DNA of 64,000 bases from Amycolatopsis iheyensis. GTDB lineage: Bacteria > Actinomycetota > Actinomycetes > Mycobacteriales > Pseudonocardiaceae. The translations under genes were made by a program, and so were the position numbers. Shown here piece by piece: positions 54,998 through 63,737 of the stretch. The notes under the pieces are model-generated. The model had not been told where the DNA came from. It worked only from the letters and a program-made list of their open reading frames with translations, and ran no database searches. Positions within the stretch are counted from its first letter, which is position 1, and each line of letters starts with the position of its first letter. The stretch covers positions 62,001-126,000 of the forward strand of contig NZ_JAMXQV010000009.1 in the NCBI RefSeq assembly GCF_024703995.1, written 5' to 3'.

Positions 54998-55050
54998 CCG
55001 ATCACCGGATCGGGATGTTTGCCCTTCGCCAACCGGGGCATGCCTCGACC

Positions 55051-55191
55051 ATGGTTGAAGCGGGCATCACCGAGATGACAGGCCGGGCCGGGGCCATCGC
55101 CGCGTTGCGACGGGTACTTCTCGCCTTCGGGGTCGGCGGGGCGCTGGCGTGCCTCGCCTGGATGGCGTTGTGGCTCGCCATGCACCTTTAG
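55051..55191 (+). CDS. Small membrane protein (tentative)
   Basis: 46-residue frame: a short N-terminus (MVEAGITEMTGRAGAIAALR) followed by one hydrophobic helix VLLAFGVGGALACLAWMALWLAM. No clear ribosome site precedes it. It lies 53 bp after the hydrolase gene and just before the end of the convergent regulator gene. The codon pattern is coding-like but evidence is thin. Confidence 0.4.
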   Translation: MVEAGITEMTGRAGAIAALRRVLLAFGVGGALACLAWMALWLAMHL

Positions 55192-55200
55192 TCAGGCCGC

Positions 55201-56055
55201 TCAGGAGCGGGGCAGCGGTTCGGCGTTCCACGACGCCAGGATCCGCAGGGCTTCGTGCGCCGGGGAGCCCGGCTCGGCGGTCAGGACCATCAGGCGCTGG
55301 CCACTGCCGTCGGGGCTGTCCCAGACGTCGCAATCGAGGGTCAGCTCGCCGACCACCGGGTGGCGGTAGCGCTTGACGCCGTAGCCCGCGGCCGTCACGT
55401 GGTGGGCCGCCCACCACGTGCGGAACTCCGGGTGATGGATGGAGAGGTCACCGACCAGGTCCGCCAGCTCCGGCGCGTCCGGGTCGCGCGCGGCTTCCAG
55501 GTGCAGGGCGGCGACGGCCGTGCGGGCGGCCTCCGGCCAGTCGACGTGCAGCGCACGCATCCGCTCGTCGGCGAACAGCAGCCGGACGTAGTTGCGGTGG
55601 TTCGCCGGGTGGGCGGCGAAGTCGGTGAACAGCGCCGCGGCCGATTCGTTCCAGGCCAGGATGTCCATCCGGCGGCCGAGCACCATCGCGGGCGTCTCGC
55701 CGAGCCGGTCGAGAAGCCGTTTCACCGCGGGACGCAGCTTTTCCGCCGACCGGCGCCGCGGCCGCCGGAACGGCTTGCCCGCCAGTTCGTAGAGGTAGGC
55801 CTGCTGGTCGTCGTCGAGCCGGAGGGCGCGCACGAGGGTGGGGAGCACGGCCGCGGAGGCGGGCACCCGGCCTTGTTCGAGCCGCGTCAGGTAGTCGACG
55901 CTGATCGCGGCGAGCTGGGCCACCTCTTCCCGCCGCAACCCGGCGACCCGACGTCGCGTGCCGGGTTCGGGAAGCCCGACATCCCGCGGCTCGAGCTGGC
56001 CGCGGCGGGCTTTGAGGAAGTCGCCGAGTTCGCGCGGCCGGCCGGTCGGGTCCAT
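55201..56055 (-). CDS. XRE-family regulator with MmyB-like ligand-binding domain
   Basis: 284-aa regulator: helix-turn-helix in residues ~8-75 (LGDFLKARRGQLEPRDVGLPEPGTRRRVAGLRREEVAQLAAISVDYLTRLEQGR) and the MmyB-type PAS-like pocket (~110-280; ILAWNESAAALFTDFA; NYVRLLFADERMRALHVDWPEAARTAVAALHLEA). Relatives control small enzyme genes or antibiotic clusters by binding a lipid. It lies downstream of the caspase-EccC gene on the same strand, with a 224-bp gap that has a low-complexity repeat, so it is not tightly coupled to it. A role in controlling that system is possible but unproven. Confidence 0.88.
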   Translation of the reverse strand: MDPTGRPRELGDFLKARRGQLEPRDVGLPEPGTRRRVAGLRREEVAQLAAISVDYLTRLEQGRVPASAAVLPTLVRALRLDDDQQAYLYELAGKPFRRPRRRSAEKLRPAVKRLLDRLGETPAMVLGRRMDILAWNESAAALFTDFAAHPANHRNYVRLLFADERMRALHVDWPEAARTAVAALHLEAARDPDAPELADLVGDLSIHHPEFRTWWAAHHVTAAGYGVKRYRHPVVGELTLDCDVWDSPDGSGQRLMVLTAEPGSPAHEALRILASWNAEPLPRS

Positions 56056-56099
56056 GGGGTCATTGTCTCCCGGTTGCGCGTGGAGAGGGTGGTCAGGAT

Positions 56100-56215
56100 C
56101 CTTCCCCGGCTGGGTCGGTCGGGTCGGCTGGGTGGGCTGGCTGGCTGGGTCGGGCTGGGGCGGTAGCGCCGGGTCGGGCTGGGCTGGGTCGGTCGTGCTG
56201 GGCAGGGCCCGGTCG
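56100..56215. repeat. Low-complexity GGGTCGG/GGCTGGG repeat
   Basis: The plus strand is built of variations on GGCTGGGTCGGTCGGGTCGG with many runs of three G. It lies between the caspase-EccC gene and the XRE gene. It could fold into G-quadruplexes or act as an attenuating spacer. No gene is seen; the minus-strand frame is Pro/Thr/Asp repeats. Confidence 0.6.
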
Positions 56216-56279
56216 GCCGGGTCGTGCCGGCACCAACCGCCGCGGCCACACCGGCGAGTCATCTCCCCGCCGAAAGCAC

Positions 56280-59200
56280 TCAGCCCTTGGCCTCCGCACC
56301 CACCTCGGTCTCCGCCGGCCGCGGATCCACCACCGCGTCCTGGTCGATCCACGAGACCTGGATCAGCTGCTTGCCGAACTTGCGGCTGACCAGCGTGCCG
56401 CGCCCCGGCGGCATGGCGCCCGCGCGGACCGTGCCGACCAGCGCGCCCTCTTCGCGCGAGCCATTCATCACCAGGCCCGGCTGCGCGACCTCGCGGAGCT
56501 TGCCGATGATCGGGTCGTACAACGCCTTGCTCCCGCCGCCGGCGCGCCGGACCACCACCAGGTGCAGGCCGACGTCCTTGGCCTGGGGCAGGAACTCGGC
56601 CAGTGGCCGCAGCGGGTTGCTCGTCGAGGTGGCCACCAGGTCGTAGTCGTCGACCAGGATGAACAGCTCCGGGCCCGTCCACCACGACCGGTTCCGCAGC
56701 TGCTCCTGCGTGATGTCCGGGCCGGGCAGGCGCCGCTGCATCGAACCGTGTACGTCGCTGATCATCCCCTCCAGCTGCGTGGACGACACCGCGTAACCGA
56801 GCAGGGCGTCGCCCTGCAGGTAGCCGAGCATCGTGCGCCGGTAGTCCACCAGCAGGATGACCGCTTCCTTCGGGGTGTAGCGCTCGGCGATCCCGCGGGC
56901 GATCTGGCGCAGCAGGTTCGTCTTCCCGGACTCGCCGTCGGCGAAGGCGTAGAAGTGCGGCTCGGCGTTGAAGTCGAGGTACACCGGTTGCAGGGCCTCT
57001 TCGTCGACGCCGATCGGGATCAGCCGGGTGTCGCGGGCCGTGTCGGCCTCGAGGAGGTCGTCGTAGTCGATCAGCTGCGGCAGCAACCGGACTTCCGGGG
57101 CGGCCGGGCCGGTCCAGGCCGCCTTGATCCGCGTCACCGCGTCGGCCGTCCCGGCGGCCGTGGTGGCGGGGTCGCTCGAACCGTCGATGCGCGGCAGGCA
57201 CGTGAGCATGTGCAGCTTCTCGCGGCTGAGCCCGCGACCCGGCTGGTGCGGCGGCACCTTCACCGCGGTGCGCCGGTCGATGTCCGACTCGGTCGGGTCC
57301 CCGAGGCGCAGCTCGAACCGCGTGCCCAGCAGGTCCTTCACCGCCGGGCGGATGTCGGCCCACCGGTTGGCCGCGAGGACCACGTGGATGCCGTAGGACA
57401 GCCCCAGGGCGGCGAGCCGCGTGATCGTGGCTTCGAGCTCTTCGAAGTCGTCGCGCAGGGCCCGCCAGTTGTCGACGATCAGGAACGCGTCGCCGAACGG
57501 GTCCTGCTCCGGGCCGATCTCCCCGCGCCGCTTGCGGGCGCGGAACTCGGTCATCGAGTCGATGCCCAGCTCCCGGAACCGCCCTTCGCGCTCGCTGAGC
57601 AGGGCGGTCAGCTCGGCCACGATCCGCCGGGCCTTGTCCGGCTCGCGCCGGGCGACCGCGACCCCGCCCACGTGCGGCAGGTCGGCCAGCGCGGCGAGCC
57701 CGCCGCCGCCGAGGTCGAGGCAGTAGAACTGGGCCTCGGCCGGGGTGTGGGTCAGCGCCGTCGACAGGATCAGCGTCCGCAGCATCGTCGACTTGCCGGA
57801 CTGGGGTCCGCCGACGATGACGCCGTGGCCGGCGGCACCGGAGAAGTCGGCCCACAGCGGGTCGCGCCGCTGTTCGTACGGGCGGTCGATGATGCCCAGC
57901 GGCACCTGCAGCCGCCCGGCGCCGGCGAAGCCGGCGGGCGACAGGCCCCGGTCCCCGGTCGGGCCCAGGTCCGGCAGCAGCGCGTCCAGCGGGTACGGGT
58001 CCCGCAGCGGCGGCAGCCACACCTCGTGCGCGGGCGGGCCCAGCTCGGCCAGCCGCGACACGACCACGTCCAGCTCGGTGCCGGGCGCGGCCGCGTCGTC
58101 CTCGACCGGCAGCGGGTCGGAGACGTAGGCGGTCTTGAACCGCACCGGGTCGTCGGTGCCGATGCGCAGGTACCCGGACCCGGGGATGCGGGGCAGCTCG
58201 TAGGCGTCGGGGACGTTGATGACCGAGCGGGACTCGCTGGCCGACAGCGTGCGCAGCGCGATCCGGTACGACAGGTGCGTGTCGAGCCCCCGCAGCCGGC
58301 CCTCCTCGAGCCGTTGCGAGGACAGCAGCAGGTACATCCCCAGGGAGCGGCCCACCCGGCCGATCGCGACGAACACGTCGACGAAGTCCGGCTTCGCCAC
58401 CAGCAGCTCGGCGAACTCGTCGACCACGATGAACAACGCGGGCAGCGGGTCGAGGCCGGCGCCGTTCTCACGGGCCTCGTTGTACTTCCAGACGTTCTGG
58501 TGGCCGCCGTTCTGCCGCAGCACCTCCTGGCGGCGGTTCATCTCGCCGAGCAGCGCCTCCTGAGCGCGGTCCAGCAGCGCGACGTCGTCGGCGAGGTTGG
58601 TGATGACCGCGGAGACGTGCGGCGCCCGCTCGAGGCCGCGGAACGTCGCACCGCCCTTGAAGTCGATGAGCACGGCGTTCAGCTCGGCCGGCGAATGGGT
58701 CGTCAGCAGGCCGAGCATCAGCGTGCGGAGGAACTCGGACTTGCCGGACCCGGTCGCGCCGACGCACAGGCCGTGCGGGCCCATGCCCTCCTGCGCGGAC
58801 TCCTTGAGGTCGAGCTCGACCGGCCGGCCGTCCTCGCCGACGCCGAAGGGCACGCGGTAGCGCTGCCGGATCGGACGCCGCCGCCAGGCCTGCTGGATGT
58901 CGAAGGTCGCCGGGGTGCCGGGGATGCCGAGCAGCTCCAGCAGCGACGGGTCGGACAGCAGCGGGTCCGGCGCCTCGACCGGCTCGCCGGTGAACGCGGC
59001 GCTCTCCAGCGTGGCGATGATCTGCTGCAGGTCGGCTTCGGAGTCCGGGCGGCCCGGGAGCGCGGTGAGGAACCGCTTGCCGTTGTAGAGGCCCCAGCCG
59101 ACCCGGTCCGGCAGGGTGGCGGCGAGCTCGGGATCGAGCTTCGACTCCGCCGGGTCGGTGAGCACGAGCTCGATGCGCGCGCCGAGCAGCCGTTCGATCT

Positions 59201-60590
59201 CGGCCGGGATCTCCGCCCAGTGGCGGGCGGTGACGACGACGTGCACGCCCATGTCGAGGCCGCTGCCGGCGATCTTCTTCATCGCCTGGCGCAGCCCGGG
59301 CACCTCTTCGTCGAACTGGTCCCAGCCGTCGACGACGACGAACAGGTCGGCGTTGTCCCCCGGCGGCAGCTTGCCGAGCTCGCGCACCCTGCGGAACTGG
59401 GCGAAGTCGTTCAGCCGCGCGGCGCGGAAGAGCTTGTGGCGCCGGGTGATCTCGGCGTCGATCCGGCCGAGCAGCCGCTCGATCCGGTCGCCGTCGAACG
59501 GGCTGACGACCTCGCGCACCTCGGGCCCGGACAGCCCGCTGAACTGCCCACCGGAGTCGAAGCAGTAGAAGGCCACCTCGCCCGGGGCGTTGCCGGCCCG
59601 CAGGCCTTCGAGCATCGTCCGGACCAGCACGGACTTCCCGGACCAGATCTTGCCGACGACGCCGATGTGCCCGTCCTGGCCGGTGAAGTTCACCCGCAGC
59701 ACGTCGTCGCCGGGACGCCCGGAGCGGTACGCCTGTCCGATCGGCACGACGAGCGCGCCCGGCACCGCCGGCCCCGGGCTCGCGAGCAGTTCCTCGAGGC
59801 GCGGCGACTCCGCGTACTCGTCGACGATCAGCCGCCGCGACTTGACGTTCGCGATCTTGAACGAGCCTTCGGCGGTGTTGTACCGGCTCGGCAGCTGGAT
59901 GCGGTCCGCGTCGTCGCGGCGGCGGAGCTCGTCGTAGACGTAGGTGTAGAGGTCCTCGGCGGTGATGACGTCCGCGTCGCCGCGGGCCGCGACGCCGCCG
60001 CTGAGGCCCTTGATGACCGCGTCGGTGAAGATCGAGAACGGCTGCGGCTCGTTGAGCACCAGCTTTTCGTCTTCGTACGCGCGTTCCACCGCGTTGGTGG
60101 CCGTCATGATGTAGGTGCCCTTGCCGAGGCTGTCGACGATCTCGACCCGGCTCTCGGACTTGGCGGCCGGCAGCCGCAGGGCGATCCCGCTGTAGCAGCA
60201 GTCGAGCAGGACGGCCTTGTTCCGCGCCGGGCATTCGCGCAGCAGGCTGTGGACGAGCGTCGCCGGCACGGCGGTCGACCAGGGCCGGTGGGATTCCGTG
60301 TCGTTGGTGGCGAAGAAGAGCTGACGGTCGGCGTTCTTGATGCCGTGCCCGGAGATGTAGAGCAGCACGAGGTCGTCGGGCGAGCAGTCGCCGAACAGCT
60401 TCTCCATCTCGTACTCGACCAGCGACTTCCGGTTGTCGAGCACGACCGACACGGTGTCGAACTCGCCGATCGCGGGATCCTGCAGCAGCTGGGCCAGCTG
60501 CTGGGTCTCCTGGACCGGGGCACGCAGGTTCGGCAGCTTGGGGTCGACGTAGCGCGACGTCGCGACGAGCAGGGCCAGGCGTCGTCCCAT
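56280..60590 (-). CDS. Caspase-like protease fused to a four-module FtsK/EccC-type ATPase
   Basis: 1436-aa multidomain protein. Residues ~1-250 are a caspase-like (peptidase C14) domain with catalytic His82 (YISGHGIKN) and Cys132 (VLLDCCYSG). Four P-loop modules follow. Module a (~270-530) has P-loop GKIWSGKS (K319) and a changed Walker B (VVVDGWDQ). Module b (~560-835) is the most complete: GATGSGKSEF (K617), IVVDEFAELL (D724/E725). Module c (~890-1130): GGPQSGKST (K933), Asp1040. Module d (~1190-1420): ADGESGKTN (K1223), VDDYD (D1314). Modules b-d follow the D1-D3 order of type VII EccC, but there is no transmembrane region, so it is probably soluble. It starts 3 bp after the EACC1 gene. 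Confidence 0.9.
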   Translation of the reverse strand: MGRRLALLVATSRYVDPKLPNLRAPVQETQQLAQLLQDPAIGEFDTVSVVLDNRKSLVEYEMEKLFGDCSPDDLVLLYISGHGIKNADRQLFFATNDTESHRPWSTAVPATLVHSLLRECPARNKAVLLDCCYSGIALRLPAAKSESRVEIVDSLGKGTYIMTATNAVERAYEDEKLVLNEPQPFSIFTDAVIKGLSGGVAARGDADVITAEDLYTYVYDELRRRDDADRIQLPSRYNTAEGSFKIANVKSRRLIVDEYAESPRLEELLASPGPAVPGALVVPIGQAYRSGRPGDDVLRVNFTGQDGHIGVVGKIWSGKSVLVRTMLEGLRAGNAPGEVAFYCFDSGGQFSGLSGPEVREVVSPFDGDRIERLLGRIDAEITRRHKLFRAARLNDFAQFRRVRELGKLPPGDNADLFVVVDGWDQFDEEVPGLRQAMKKIAGSGLDMGVHVVVTARHWAEIPAEIERLLGARIELVLTDPAESKLDPELAATLPDRVGWGLYNGKRFLTALPGRPDSEADLQQIIATLESAAFTGEPVEAPDPLLSDPSLLELLGIPGTPATFDIQQAWRRRPIRQRYRVPFGVGEDGRPVELDLKESAQEGMGPHGLCVGATGSGKSEFLRTLMLGLLTTHSPAELNAVLIDFKGGATFRGLERAPHVSAVITNLADDVALLDRAQEALLGEMNRRQEVLRQNGGHQNVWKYNEARENGAGLDPLPALFIVVDEFAELLVAKPDFVDVFVAIGRVGRSLGMYLLLSSQRLEEGRLRGLDTHLSYRIALRTLSASESRSVINVPDAYELPRIPGSGYLRIGTDDPVRFKTAYVSDPLPVEDDAAAPGTELDVVVSRLAELGPPAHEVWLPPLRDPYPLDALLPDLGPTGDRGLSPAGFAGAGRLQVPLGIIDRPYEQRRDPLWADFSGAAGHGVIVGGPQSGKSTMLRTLILSTALTHTPAEAQFYCLDLGGGGLAALADLPHVGGVAVARREPDKARRIVAELTALLSEREGRFRELGIDSMTEFRARKRRGEIGPEQDPFGDAFLIVDNWRALRDDFEELEATITRLAALGLSYGIHVVLAANRWADIRPAVKDLLGTRFELRLGDPTESDIDRRTAVKVPPHQPGRGLSREKLHMLTCLPRIDGSSDPATTAAGTADAVTRIKAAWTGPAAPEVRLLPQLIDYDDLLEADTARDTRLIPIGVDEEALQPVYLDFNAEPHFYAFADGESGKTNLLRQIARGIAERYTPKEAVILLVDYRRTMLGYLQGDALLGYAVSSTQLEGMISDVHGSMQRRLPGPDITQEQLRNRSWWTGPELFILVDDYDLVATSTSNPLRPLAEFLPQAKDVGLHLVVVRRAGGGSKALYDPIIGKLREVAQPGLVMNGSREEGALVGTVRAGAMPPGRGTLVSRKFGKQLIQVSWIDQDAVVDPRPAETEVGAEAKG

Positions 60591-60593
60591 GGC

Positions 60594-60980
60594 CTACTTT
60601 TCCGGCGTGTCTTCGGCGGCCCTGTGCTCTGCGACTGCTTGGTGCTTTTCGACGATGAGCTCGATGACGCGGCGCTGGTCGGCCCCGGACAGCGCGGTCA
60701 GCTCGACCTTGTCCTCGCCCTGGACCCACGTCACCGACCGGGCCTTCGAGCGGCCGAGCCACGCGACGATCACGCGGTACACCGCGGCGACCGTGCCACC
60801 GGAGAGCACCAGGTCGCCGAGGGCGGTGCCGAGACCGGACTTCGCACCCGGCTCCGCGGCTTCTTCGACGCGGCCGACCCGCACGTCACCCAGGTCGCGG
60901 AGATCTTCGTAGAGCGCTGTCGTCGCGTCGTCCAGCAGGTCCGGGTCCGCGGCGTCCACCCGCAGCACGACGTCGTTCAT
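60594..60980 (-). CDS. EACC1-like effector-associated component
   Basis: 128-aa protein: acidic alpha/beta N-terminus (VVLRVDAADPDLLDDATTALYEDLRDLGDVRV), a Gly-rich hydrophobic centre (GLGTALGDLVLSGGTVAAVYRVIVAWLGR) and a beta-rich C-terminus (SVTWVQGEDKVELTALSGADQRRVIELIVE). This layout is that of EACC1 proteins, which accompany caspase, trypsin or TIR effectors in predicted actinobacterial conflict systems. AGGGAGGG lies just before the ATG. It is the first gene of the unit and its stop is 3 bp before the caspase-ATPase start. It probably assembles with or regulates that protein. Confidence 0.85.
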   Translation of the reverse strand: MNDVVLRVDAADPDLLDDATTALYEDLRDLGDVRVGRVEEAAEPGAKSGLGTALGDLVLSGGTVAAVYRVIVAWLGRSKARSVTWVQGEDKVELTALSGADQRRVIELIVEKHQAVAEHRAAEDTPEK

Positions 60981-61062
60981 CAGCGCCCTCCCACCCTGTT
61001 CGCGCGATAGCCGTGCCAGCCTACGACAGGTCGTCTCGCGCGCGCAGGCAGTGACCGGAACC

Positions 61063-61088
61063 GGGGCGGCCGGTCGCCCGGCCGCCCC
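61063..61088 (-). terminator. GC-rich hairpin after the HtaA-domain gene
   Basis: GGGGCGGCCGG and CCGGCCGCCCC are perfect 11-bp arms with loop TCGC, 8 bp downstream of the HtaA stop on the minus strand. It has no U-tract, which is usual for actinobacterial terminators. It separates the HtaA pair from the EACC1 unit. Confidence 0.7.
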
Positions 61089-61095
61089 GCCACGC

Positions 61096-62928
61096 TCACC
61101 GGCCGCGCGCCACCCGCCGCCTGGCCAGCAGCACCAGCCCGCCGCCGCCGGCCAGCAGGGCGATGCCCCAGTAGAGGCCGGTCAGGGAGACGCCGGTGTC
61201 GGCCAGCCCGGCCGGGCGGAACGCGACGTCCGGCACGAGGTCACCACCCCCGCCCGCGGCCGGGGCGCCCGCGCCGGGGCCGCCCGCCGGGGGCAGGGTC
61301 GCGCACTGGGCCGCGAGGGTGACCGTCGGCTCGTCGAGGACGTCACCGGCCTGGTAGAAGTTCGCGAACGCGTCCGCGCTGGTCAGCGTCGCCTTGATCG
61401 CCGACACCGTGAGCGTGCCCGCGCCGGGGGTCTTGACCGCCGAGGCCAGGTCGAGGTTCGCCAGTGCGACGCCCGGCTTGCTGACCGGCGGGGACGGTGC
61501 GCCCGCGGTCGTCCGCAGGTCGACGTCGGCGTAGAGCGTGCCCTTGCCCCCGGCGACCGTGATCTTCGGGTTCGCCAGCGTCAGGGTGAAGAAGTGCGCC
61601 GGGTAGCTGAAGGTGATCTTGCCGGTGAACGCCGTTGTGAACTCGCTGTCCGAGGTCAGCGTGCCGCTGGCGAGCGGGAACCGGTAGGCGCCGGTGGGGA
61701 TCGCCTTGCCGGCGACCTCGTCGACGTTCGTGATCTCCGCGCCGCCGTCGGCCGTGATCGCGTTGCCCGTCCCGCCGCCGACGTAGGAGCGGAAGCTCTT
61801 CTTGAAGCCCCACAACAGGTTTCCCTGCGCGATGGTGCCGGGGGAGAGGGTGCAGGCCGTCGGTGGCGGGGTGGTCGTCGACGTCGACGTCGGCGGGGTC
61901 GTGGTCGGCGTCGTCGAGGTCGGCGGGGTGCCTGGGAAGACGAGCCGCCCGGCGTCGAGGTCGGTCCCGGCCGGGTAGAAGCCCGCGAACGCGCCCGCGC
62001 CCGCCTCGGTCAGCTTGGCCGAAGCCAGCTCGACGACGACGTTCTCGCCGTCCTTCGTCGCCGGCTTCACGGTGATGTCGGCGAAGTCCACTTCGGACGG
62101 TTCGCGGACCTGCTGAGGTGCGTCCTTGGTGCCGTAGAAGCGGTAGCCGATCGACGCGCTCAGCTTGCCGGTGCCGTCGCCGGCCAAGGTCACCTTCGGG
62201 TTGGCGAGGCTGAACTGCCAGATCATGTGCGGTTCGAGGGTGAACACGACCCGGCCGCCGAAGGAGGCGCTGCCCTTGGTGCCGTCCCACGTCGCCGGCC
62301 CGGCGGGCCAGCGGTAGGGCAGCGGCGCGGTGTTCGGCGCGGCGTCGTCGAGGGTGGCGCCCCGGTCCGGGGTGATGGTGCCGCCGAACCGGCTGATGTA
62401 CGCGCGCCAGCTTTGCTTGAGGCCCCAGGCGAAACCGGCGCCCGAGGTGCCGGGGCCGGGGTCGCCGAGGCCGGTGAACTTCAGCGGTGTGGTGCTGTCC
62501 CAGGTCAGGTCCGGGGTGTCCCAGCCGAACACGTACACGCTGAACGGCTGGGTCTTGGCGTTGTAGGTCGTGCCGGCCGAGGTGTACTCGGCCTTCACCG
62601 TGACCGTGAGTTCCCAGCTGCCGTCGGCGTTCAGCGGGATCTGCGTTCCCACCGGGTCCTTCTTGACGAGCTTGCTGACCTGGAACCCGGTGGCGGTCCG
62701 GGCGCGCACGTCGTCCTTGGCCGGGCCGACGCGGACGCCGAAGCCCTTGCCGTCGTTGGCGGCCGGGTCGAACCCGCTGCCCTTGACGGTGATCGACGTG
62801 CCGGCCGGGTCGAGCCCGGTCGCCGGGGTGACGGTCACCGCCGGGCCGGCGGCCAGCGCCGGGGGGACGACGAGGCAGCCGAGCAGCGTCGCGGCACCGG
62901 CCGCGACGAGCAGTCTTCGCATCTTCAC
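61096..62928 (-). CDS. Cell-surface protein with two HtaA (haem-binding) domains
   Basis: 610-aa exported protein. Signal peptide ~1-27 (VKMRRLLVAAGAATLLGCLV, cleavage after LAA). A PKD/Ig-like domain (~28-145; VTVTPATGLDPAGTSITVKGSGF), HtaA domain 1 (~150-330; GLGDPGPGTSGAGFAWGLKQSWRAYI), a Pro/Thr linker, HtaA domain 2 (~365-530; GNLLWGFKKSFRSYVGGGTGNAITADGGAEI), then a C-terminal LADTG-type motif, one membrane helix and an RRRVARGR tail. HtaA domains bind haem in corynebacterial uptake systems. GTG 62928 overlaps the previous stop (GTGA). No haem transporter genes are in the window. Confidence 0.88.
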   Translation of the reverse strand: MKMRRLLVAAGAATLLGCLVVPPALAAGPAVTVTPATGLDPAGTSITVKGSGFDPAANDGKGFGVRVGPAKDDVRARTATGFQVSKLVKKDPVGTQIPLNADGSWELTVTVKAEYTSAGTTYNAKTQPFSVYVFGWDTPDLTWDSTTPLKFTGLGDPGPGTSGAGFAWGLKQSWRAYISRFGGTITPDRGATLDDAAPNTAPLPYRWPAGPATWDGTKGSASFGGRVVFTLEPHMIWQFSLANPKVTLAGDGTGKLSASIGYRFYGTKDAPQQVREPSEVDFADITVKPATKDGENVVVELASAKLTEAGAGAFAGFYPAGTDLDAGRLVFPGTPPTSTTPTTTPPTSTSTTTPPPTACTLSPGTIAQGNLLWGFKKSFRSYVGGGTGNAITADGGAEITNVDEVAGKAIPTGAYRFPLASGTLTSDSEFTTAFTGKITFSYPAHFFTLTLANPKITVAGGKGTLYADVDLRTTAGAPSPPVSKPGVALANLDLASAVKTPGAGTLTVSAIKATLTSADAFANFYQAGDVLDEPTVTLAAQCATLPPAGGPGAGAPAAGGGGDLVPDVAFRPAGLADTGVSLTGLYWGIALLAGGGGLVLLARRRVARGR

Positions 62929-63737
62929 GAGGGAGTTCCTTCCTGGTTCCTGAGGGTGCGACGGCGTCGCAGGAGGGGTGGGACGAGCAGGGCGGCGGCG
63001 GTGACGAGCAGCGCGGCGCCGGCCACCACCCACCACCAGGCGCCGCGGGCGGGCTCGGCGACCGCCGCGGGCACGGGGGTCGGCGTGGGTGTCGGTGTCG
63101 CGCTGGCGAGGGCGCTCGACGTCGGCGTCGAGGGGGTCGTCGTCGGGCTCGGCGGCGGCGCGCTGGTGACCGGCGCGGCGTGCTCCGGCGCGGCCTGCTT
63201 CGGCACGGCGAACGACACCGGCGTGAAGGTTTCGTTGTTCGCGTTGGCCACGCCGTGCGCGCCGACCGTGATGAGTCCACAGCGGACTTTCAGGCAGTCG
63301 ACGTCGACGACCGCGCCGTCGCGGTCGGTGGCGCGGAACTTCGCGCCGGGCACCACGAGCTGGGTGCTCCAGCCGCCATCGGCGCCGATGACACCGCCGT
63401 TGGCCGAGCCGGCGGTGTCGCCGCCCGGGAAGGCGATGAACCGCTGGAACCCGCGGTTGTCCTTGGCTTCCTTGTCCGGCACGTACCGGTAGGTCGCCCC
63501 GGCGGAGCCGCCCTTGCTGGGCTGCCACGCGCCGTCGGCGACCCAGCCGAACAGCAGGTAGATCCCGCCGAAGCCCTTCGGGACGGACTGGAACCCGCTG
63601 CCGCGCACGGTGAGCACGGTGGCGTAGGCGGGATCGGCGGTCGCGGGGGACACGCTGACCCGCGCCGCCGCATGAGCGGGCGGGGCGAGCACCAGCGGCA
63701 GCAGGGCCGCGGCCAGGACCAGGCCGGTTCGGCGCAT
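62925..63737 (-). CDS. Exported, membrane-anchored protein with Ig-like domain
   Basis: 270-aa protein: signal peptide ~1-28 (MRRTGLVLAAALLPLVLAPP), an Ig-like/PKD-type domain (RVSVSPATADPAYATVLTVRGSGF; GFGGIYLLFGWVADGAW; WSTQLVVPGAKFRATDRDGA; DCLKVRCGLITVGAHGV), a Pro/Thr/Ser-rich stalk (~185-225), one membrane helix (WWWVVAGAALLVTAAALLVPPLL) and a basic tail. One Cys pair (DCLKVRC) could form a disulfide. It overlaps the HtaA gene by GTGA and shares the VSVSPAT/GSGF fold with its N-terminus, so it is probably part of the same surface haem system. TAGGAGA precedes the ATG. Confidence 0.8.
   Translation of the reverse strand: MRRTGLVLAAALLPLVLAPPAHAAARVSVSPATADPAYATVLTVRGSGFQSVPKGFGGIYLLFGWVADGAWQPSKGGSAGATYRYVPDKEAKDNRGFQRFIAFPGGDTAGSANGGVIGADGGWSTQLVVPGAKFRATDRDGAVVDVDCLKVRCGLITVGAHGVANANNETFTPVSFAVPKQAAPEHAAPVTSAPPPSPTTTPSTPTSSALASATPTPTPTPVPAAVAEPARGAWWWVVAGAALLVTAAALLVPPLLRRRRTLRNQEGTPS

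Noticed and set aside
56100..56215. Small Pro/Thr-rich protein encoded upstream of the XRE gene
   Set aside because: The frame is simple-sequence repeat without a ribosome site or conserved features.
56280..60980. Type VII secretion (ESX) locus
   Set aside because: EccC-like modules are present, but no EccB, EccD, EccE, MycP, EsxAB or PE/PPE genes occur and the protein has no membrane helices.
56562..61010. A 1482-codon open frame on the plus strand opposite the caspase-ATPase gene
   Set aside because: It is the antisense shadow of a real GC-rich gene: the minus-strand frame has intact catalytic and P-loop motifs, while the plus frame is Arg/Gly/Ala/Val-rich without any recognisable domain.
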